From the NCBI GenBank assembly GCA_025454275.1, contig JALOOS010000031.1, positions 1-10,143 of the forward strand: DNA of 10,143 nt. Direction: 5' to 3'. Origin of the DNA: Desulfobacterales bacterium (GTDB taxonomy: Bacteria > Desulfobacterota > Desulfobacteria > Desulfobacterales > SpSt-501). This document shows, piece after piece, positions 6,161 to 10,143 of this stretch (position 1 is the stretch's first letter; every line of letters starts with the position of its first letter). The notes under the pieces were generated by a model. That model ran no database searches, had not been told where the DNA came from, and saw only the letters and a program-made list of their open reading frames with translations. Position numbers and translations under genes: made by a program.

Positions 6161-9100
6161 ATGGAGATGAAACGAACAGCGCTTGCGATTCTTAAAATCG
6201 GATTGGCCGCCGCCGCCCTGCTGCTGGTGCTCTTTCTGGTGGTCGCAGCGACCCTGTTCTTTGACTGGCCGCTGTGGGTGGCGATCTTTCTCCTGCTGGG
6301 CCTGCTGGGGGTCGGGCTGGCCGGTCTGTTGGCGCGCAAGCTCTGGCTCAAACGGCGCGAGCAGCGTTTCGTCACCCGGATGATCGAGCAGGACGAGGCC
6401 CGTGTGCGGCAGCTGGCGGATCAGGAGCGGCAGCAGTCCCAGGAGCTCCAGCAGCGCTGGCACGAGGCCATCGACGCCCTGCGGCACTCCCATCTGAAGC
6501 GGCAGGGGAATCCCCTGTACGTGCTGCCCTGGTACATGATCATCGGGGAGAGCGGTTCGGGCAAGACCACCGCCCTGCAGAGTGCCCAGCTCTCTTCGCC
6601 GTTTGCCGAGGTCCGGCGGACCTCGGGCATCTCCGGCACCCGCAACTGCGACTGGTGGTTCTATGAGCAGGCCATCTTCATCGATACCGCCGGCCGCTAC
6701 GCGATCCCGGTCGACGAGGGCGCGGACAGGGAGGAGTGGCAGAAATTCCTGACCCTCCTGTCGCGCTACCGCAAAAAAGAGCCCCTCAACGGGCTGGTGG
6801 TCACCGTTGCGGCCGACAAGCTGATCGAGGCGCCGGCCGACACGCTCGAGAGTGACGGCAAAAGCATCCGTCGCCGGATGGACGAGCTGATGCGCCTTCT
6901 CGGAGCCAAATTCCCGGTGTATCTCCTGGTGACCAAGTGCGATCTGATCCAGGGCATGAGCCGGTTCTGCGAGCAGTTGCCCGCCCAGAGCCTCTCGCAG
7001 GCCATGGGCGTGGTCAACCGCTCCCTCACCTCCCAGGTGGCGGAATTCCTCGATCGCGCCGTCCGAACCATCGGCGACCGCCTGCGGGACTACCGGCTGC
7101 TGCTTTTCCACCGCGCCGGCGAAACCGCCGCGGCCGCCGGCGTCCGGCACGGCCCTGACCCGGCCCTGCTGCTCTTTCCGGAGGAGTTCGAGCGACTGCG
7201 GGCCGGGCTGGAGAAGTTCATCGGCGGCGCCTTCCAGCCCAACCCCTACCAGGAGACGCCCCTGCTGCGCGGTCTGTTTTTCAGCAGCGGCCGGCAGGAG
7301 GGACGGCCGTATTCCCATTTTCTCAAAGAGCTCGGATTGATCAGCGAGCGGGAGATGCTGCCCGGGACCAGCCGGGGCCTCTTTTTGAACGAATTTTTCA
7401 CCAAGATTCTGCCCGCAGACCGGCGCCTCTTCATGCCGACCCAGCACGCGCTCTCCTGGAGCCGCTTGACCCGGAGCCTGGGACTGACGGGGTGGCTGGC
7501 GGTCGGCATCGCCGCGTGCGGCCTGTTGAGCTTCTCTTTCGTCAAGAACCTCCAGACCTTGAACGCGGTGTCACGGACCGTCCAGGTGGAGTCCTTGACG
7601 GGCGATCTGCTGGCCGACACACAGCTGATGGCCGATTTCCACAAACGGCTGGAAGGTCTCCGGCAGCAGGGCCGCAGCTGGTGGATCAGCCATTTCGGCC
7701 TGCGCCACAACGAACGCGTCGAGGCCGCCCTGCGCCAGCGTTTCGTCCAGCGCTTCCAAACCGGACTGCTGGAGCGCATCGACCAACAGATGACCGCCGC
7801 GATCGAGCAGTTTTCGACGGCAACCCCGGGCCCGCTCGTCGGGGATCATGCCGCCCATCTGGTAGGGCGAATCCTTATGCTCCAGGCCCGCCTGCGCGAG
7901 GAGGGGGTCGACGCCTTGCAGAAAATGCGCCTGCCCGTCGCCCCCCCCATCCAGGCCCAGGTGGACCGGGTGATGCTCCCCGGGGTGGAGCAGGGCTTCC
8001 ATCAGCTCCATGCCGTCCACCTTGCGTGGAGCACCGACCGGGATCAGCTGAACCGCAGCCTGCGGGAGCATCAGAAACTGCTGAACCGCCTGCTGACCGA
8101 TCGTCGGACCGACCTCAATTGGCTGGTGGAATGGATCGATCAGCGGGCCCAGCTGCCGGCCGTCGGCCTGGCGGAGTTCTGGCCCGAACTTGCGGCCGGC
8201 CCCGGGGCGGCGACCGTGGCCCCTGCGTTCGGCCGCTTGGGGAAAGAGGCCATCGACCGTTTCCTGCTCGATCTGCACACCGCTCTGGGGGAGGAGTTTG
8301 CCCCCAAAACGGAGCGCAGCGTCCAGGCGTTTCAAGTCTGGTACCGCCAGGCGGGGTTGAGGGCCTGGTCGGAGTTCGGCGAAGCCTTCGCCAAGGTCCC
8401 CGGCCAGCTCAAAGGGCCGGAGGTGTTCCAGCGGGCGGCGTCCCGCATGGGCTCGGATCAGAACCCCTATTTTCTCCTGCTCGAGCGCATGGCCGCCGAA
8501 CTGAGGCCCTTTGCGGAGGCCGCCGATCTTCCCCCCTGGGCGCAGCGGCTGTTCGAGTTCACCGCCGCCAGGCAGGCCGCAGCGCTCCTGGACACCGCCG
8601 GAACCGCACCGGCCGGTGTGCTGCAGAAGGCGGCCGAGGAGCTCAAAGCCAAGGCCGCGCAGCTTGAAAAAGGCAAGGAGGCCAGGCCCGATGCCCTGGC
8701 GGCCGGCAAGGCGCGGCTGGCCGAAGCCCAGCATTTTAAAGACTACCAGAAACACCTGGCAGCCGCCGCTGGGGCGGCGGTGTCCCGGGAGGCGGCCTAC
8801 CAGGCCGCCGCGGTGATGTACCGGGAGGACCCGGCGACCAGCCAGTCTCCCTTTCACCAGGCCGTGCGCTCGGCCAACGCTTTCAGGGCTGCCATGCCGG
8901 CGATGAAGCTCGAGCCGAAGGTTTTCTGGGATCTGGCGCTCGGCCCGCTCGAATTTCTTAAGATCCACATCTCCGAGGAGGCCGGCTGCCAGCTGCAAGC
9001 CCTCTGGGAGAAAGATGTCCTGCTGCCTGCCCGCGGGATCAGTGACCGGAACGAATTGGCCCAAGTGCTCCTGGAACCGCAGGGCCCGGTGGCGAAGTTC

Positions 9101-9691
9101 ATGAGCGGCCCCGCTGCCCCGTTCGTCGATCAAAGCATCAGCCGCGGAGGGTACCATCCCAAGCGGGTCCAGGGGGTGAGCCTGACCTTCGCTCCCGATT
9201 TCTTCACCTTCCTCAACCGGGGGGCACGGGCCCCCAGGCCCTCGCGGGAGAGTTATATGGTCAGCCTCGAGGCGAAGCCGACCCATGCCAACCCCGAAGC
9301 CCGCATTCAGCCCGCCGCCACCCGGCTGGAAGTGAAGTGCGCCGACAAGCGCTATGTGCTGGTCAACCGGAATTTTCCCGTAATGCAGGTCTTCAACTGG
9401 TCGGCGCAGACCTGCGGGGATGTCCTCTTTCAGATCGAGGTCGGCAACCTGCTCCTGACCCGCGAATACGGCGGCCCCCAGGGGTTTCCGCGTTTCCTGC
9501 AGGAATTCCAGCGCGGGGAGCGCATCTTCACCCCTAAAGATTTTCCGGGCGAGGGAAACGCACTCCAGAGCCTGGGGATCAACACGATTACGGTGAGATA
9601 CGCGATCAGCGGCCATGAACCGGTGATCCAACTGCTGAGTGCGGCCCCGGCCCGTGTGCCGACCCAGATTGTGCAATGCATCGACCGATGA
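6161..9691 (+). CDS. tssM: Type VI secretion inner-membrane protein TssM (IcmF/VasK family)
   Basis: TssM is the large inner-membrane component that spans the periplasm and reaches TssJ. The product has 1176 residues, the usual family size. Two N-terminal membrane segments lie at about 9-33 and 36-58. The cytoplasmic domain is NTPase-like: Walker A GESGSGKT (129-136), DTAGRY (175-180, Walker B/G3-like) and TKCD (258-261, G4-like). The conserved RGLFFSSGRQEG (370-381) follows, then a third membrane segment at about 442-461. The periplasmic part includes NPYFLLLERMAAELRPF, a coiled, Ala/Lys/Glu-rich stretch near 820-870, and a beta-rich C-terminal domain from about 1057. Cys1060 and Cys1085 lie in this last domain and could form a disulfide. 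The Walker A site looks intact, so nucleotide binding is likely. Start ATG 6161 follows the tssL stop with no gap, with AAGGTG (6149-6154) six bases upstream; ATG 6167 is an alternative. It overlaps tagF by four bases. Confidence 0.97.
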   Translation: MEMKRTALAILKIGLAAAALLLVLFLVVAATLFFDWPLWVAIFLLLGLLGVGLAGLLARKLWLKRREQRFVTRMIEQDEARVRQLADQERQQSQELQQRWHEAIDALRHSHLKRQGNPLYVLPWYMIIGESGSGKTTALQSAQLSSPFAEVRRTSGISGTRNCDWWFYEQAIFIDTAGRYAIPVDEGADREEWQKFLTLLSRYRKKEPLNGLVVTVAADKLIEAPADTLESDGKSIRRRMDELMRLLGAKFPVYLLVTKCDLIQGMSRFCEQLPAQSLSQAMGVVNRSLTSQVAEFLDRAVRTIGDRLRDYRLLLFHRAGETAAAAGVRHGPDPALLLFPEEFERLRAGLEKFIGGAFQPNPYQETPLLRGLFFSSGRQEGRPYSHFLKELGLISEREMLPGTSRGLFLNEFFTKILPADRRLFMPTQHALSWSRLTRSLGLTGWLAVGIAACGLLSFSFVKNLQTLNAVSRTVQVESLTGDLLADTQLMADFHKRLEGLRQQGRSWWISHFGLRHNERVEAALRQRFVQRFQTGLLERIDQQMTAAIEQFSTATPGPLVGDHAAHLVGRILMLQARLREEGVDALQKMRLPVAPPIQAQVDRVMLPGVEQGFHQLHAVHLAWSTDRDQLNRSLREHQKLLNRLLTDRRTDLNWLVEWIDQRAQLPAVGLAEFWPELAAGPGAATVAPAFGRLGKEAIDRFLLDLHTALGEEFAPKTERSVQAFQVWYRQAGLRAWSEFGEAFAKVPGQLKGPEVFQRAASRMGSDQNPYFLLLERMAAELRPFAEAADLPPWAQRLFEFTAARQAAALLDTAGTAPAGVLQKAAEELKAKAAQLEKGKEARPDALAAGKARLAEAQHFKDYQKHLAAAAGAAVSREAAYQAAAVMYREDPATSQSPFHQAVRSANAFRAAMPAMKLEPKVFWDLALGPLEFLKIHISEEAGCQLQALWEKDVLLPARGISDRNELAQVLLEPQGPVAKFMSGPAAPFVDQSISRGGYHPKRVQGVSLTFAPDFFTFLNRGARAPRPSRESYMVSLEAKPTHANPEARIQPAATRLEVKCADKRYVLVNRNFPVMQVFNWSAQTCGDVLFQIEVGNLLLTREYGGPQGFPRFLQEFQRGERIFTPKDFPGEGNALQSLGINTITVRYAISGHEPVIQLLSAAPARVPTQIVQCIDR

Positions 9692-10143
9692 GCCGACTTT
9701 CCGCCTGGCGCTGGTTTGCCCTCGGCAAGCACCCCTGCGCACCGGATTTTTTCCGCGTGGGGAACGTGTTCGACCTTTCGCGGTCGTTGGAGGAGTGGAT
9801 AGAGGCGGGCTTCAGCCGCATCCACGAGAAGCGCTTCTCCCTGCCGGCCATGAAGGCCTTCCGCTTCTGGGCTCAGGGGGCCCCATCCGGCGGGATCTGC
9901 GGCGGAATCGTGAGGGACAGCACGGACAAGCTCGGCCGGCCCTACCCTTTTCTGGCGGCGGGAACCGGACCGCTGCCGGGATGGGAGCAGGCCTGGGACC
10001 TGGTCCCGATGGCGCTGGAGGGCTGCTGGCGGCAGATGGAGCGCCTGGCCGCCCGCTCCTTCGGATTGCTGCCGGAGCTTGAAGCGGAGCTGCTGGGATG
10101 GGCGCCGCCCGCAGCCGACTGGACCCGGTGCCGTGCCGCGCGC
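9688..10143 (+). CDS. tagF: Type VI secretion regulator TagF, N-terminal part, cut by window end
   Basis: The frame opens with ATG 9688 inside the tssM stop (ATGA) and stays open for 152 codons to the window edge, so the gene is incomplete here. There is no strong ribosome binding site, consistent with coupling to tssM translation. The N-terminal domain fits TagF (DUF2094 family): WFALGKHPCAPDFFR (9-23) stands where family members have a GK-x-P-x-x-GDF pattern, followed by EEWIEAGF and the conserved RDSTDKLGRPYPFLAAG (76-92), matching the usual S-x-D-x-x-GR-x-[FY]-P. The GDF triplet is replaced by A-P-D-F. TagF represses T6SS assembly post-translationally; in Pseudomonas aeruginosa it acts through the FHA protein Fha1. 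That known link makes the TagH-like gene upstream a likely partner, by inference. I see no phosphatase domain in the visible part. Confidence 0.85.
   Translation, partial: MSRLSAWRWFALGKHPCAPDFFRVGNVFDLSRSLEEWIEAGFSRIHEKRFSLPAMKAFRFWAQGAPSGGICGGIVRDSTDKLGRPYPFLAAGTGPLPGWEQAWDLVPMALEGCWRQMERLAARSFGLLPELEAELLGWAPPAADWTRCRAAR

Noticed and set aside
6056..7447. Minus-strand open frame of 463 codons opposite tssL and tssM
   Set aside because: Composition is typical of an antisense shadow (Gln/His/Gly rich), there is no domain signature, and the plus-strand product is a certain TssM.
7571..9742. Long open frame of 723 codons on the minus strand opposite tssM
   Set aside because: It lies entirely opposite tssM and the tagF start, its product is Gly/Arg/Leu/Gln rich with no recognisable family, and such frames are expected opposite GC-rich genes with strong third-position bias.

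Overview
The window is the front part of a type VI secretion system (T6SS) gene cluster from a Gram-negative bacterium with GC-rich DNA. All recognisable genes lie on the + strand in one tight, apparently co-transcribed run. The core proteins and the general style (a short TssL, an OmpA-less baseplate/membrane-complex block, an extra Cys-rich protein at the front) would suit a deltaproteobacterial or Desulfobacterota host, but no taxonomic marker is present and that assignment is a guess.

Layout. Bases 1-512 hold no gene I can support. This stretch contains several small perfect hairpins and, just before the first gene, a compact structure that could compete with the ribosome binding site. 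Bases 519-2771 encode a 750-residue protein of unknown family. It has three CxxC-type cysteine clusters and a long disordered Pro/Ala/Ser tail carrying six copies of a short Glu-Thr-hydrophobic motif. Bases 2779-3540 encode a 253-residue protein that looks like the C-terminal domain of the T6SS FHA protein (TagH/Fha) without its FHA domain. The T6SS structural genes follow: tssJ (outer-membrane lipoprotein), tssK (baseplate adaptor), tssL (short DotU-like inner-membrane protein) and tssM (IcmF-like inner-membrane protein with a Walker A site). The window ends inside tagF, a post-translational regulator.

How they fit. TssJ, TssL and TssM form the envelope-spanning membrane complex, and TssK docks the baseplate onto it. 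Successive core genes overlap or abut (GTGA, ATGA, TAA-ATG, ATGA), which points to coupled translation in assembly order. The two front genes plus tagF look like a regulatory layer. In studied systems TagF and FHA proteins act together with Thr kinase signalling, so an FHA-less TagH-like protein beside a protein with repeated Thr motifs suggests a rearranged version of this switch. That is the most interesting idea in the window, and it is inference. The sheath, Hcp, VgrG, ClpV and the other baseplate genes must lie outside the window.
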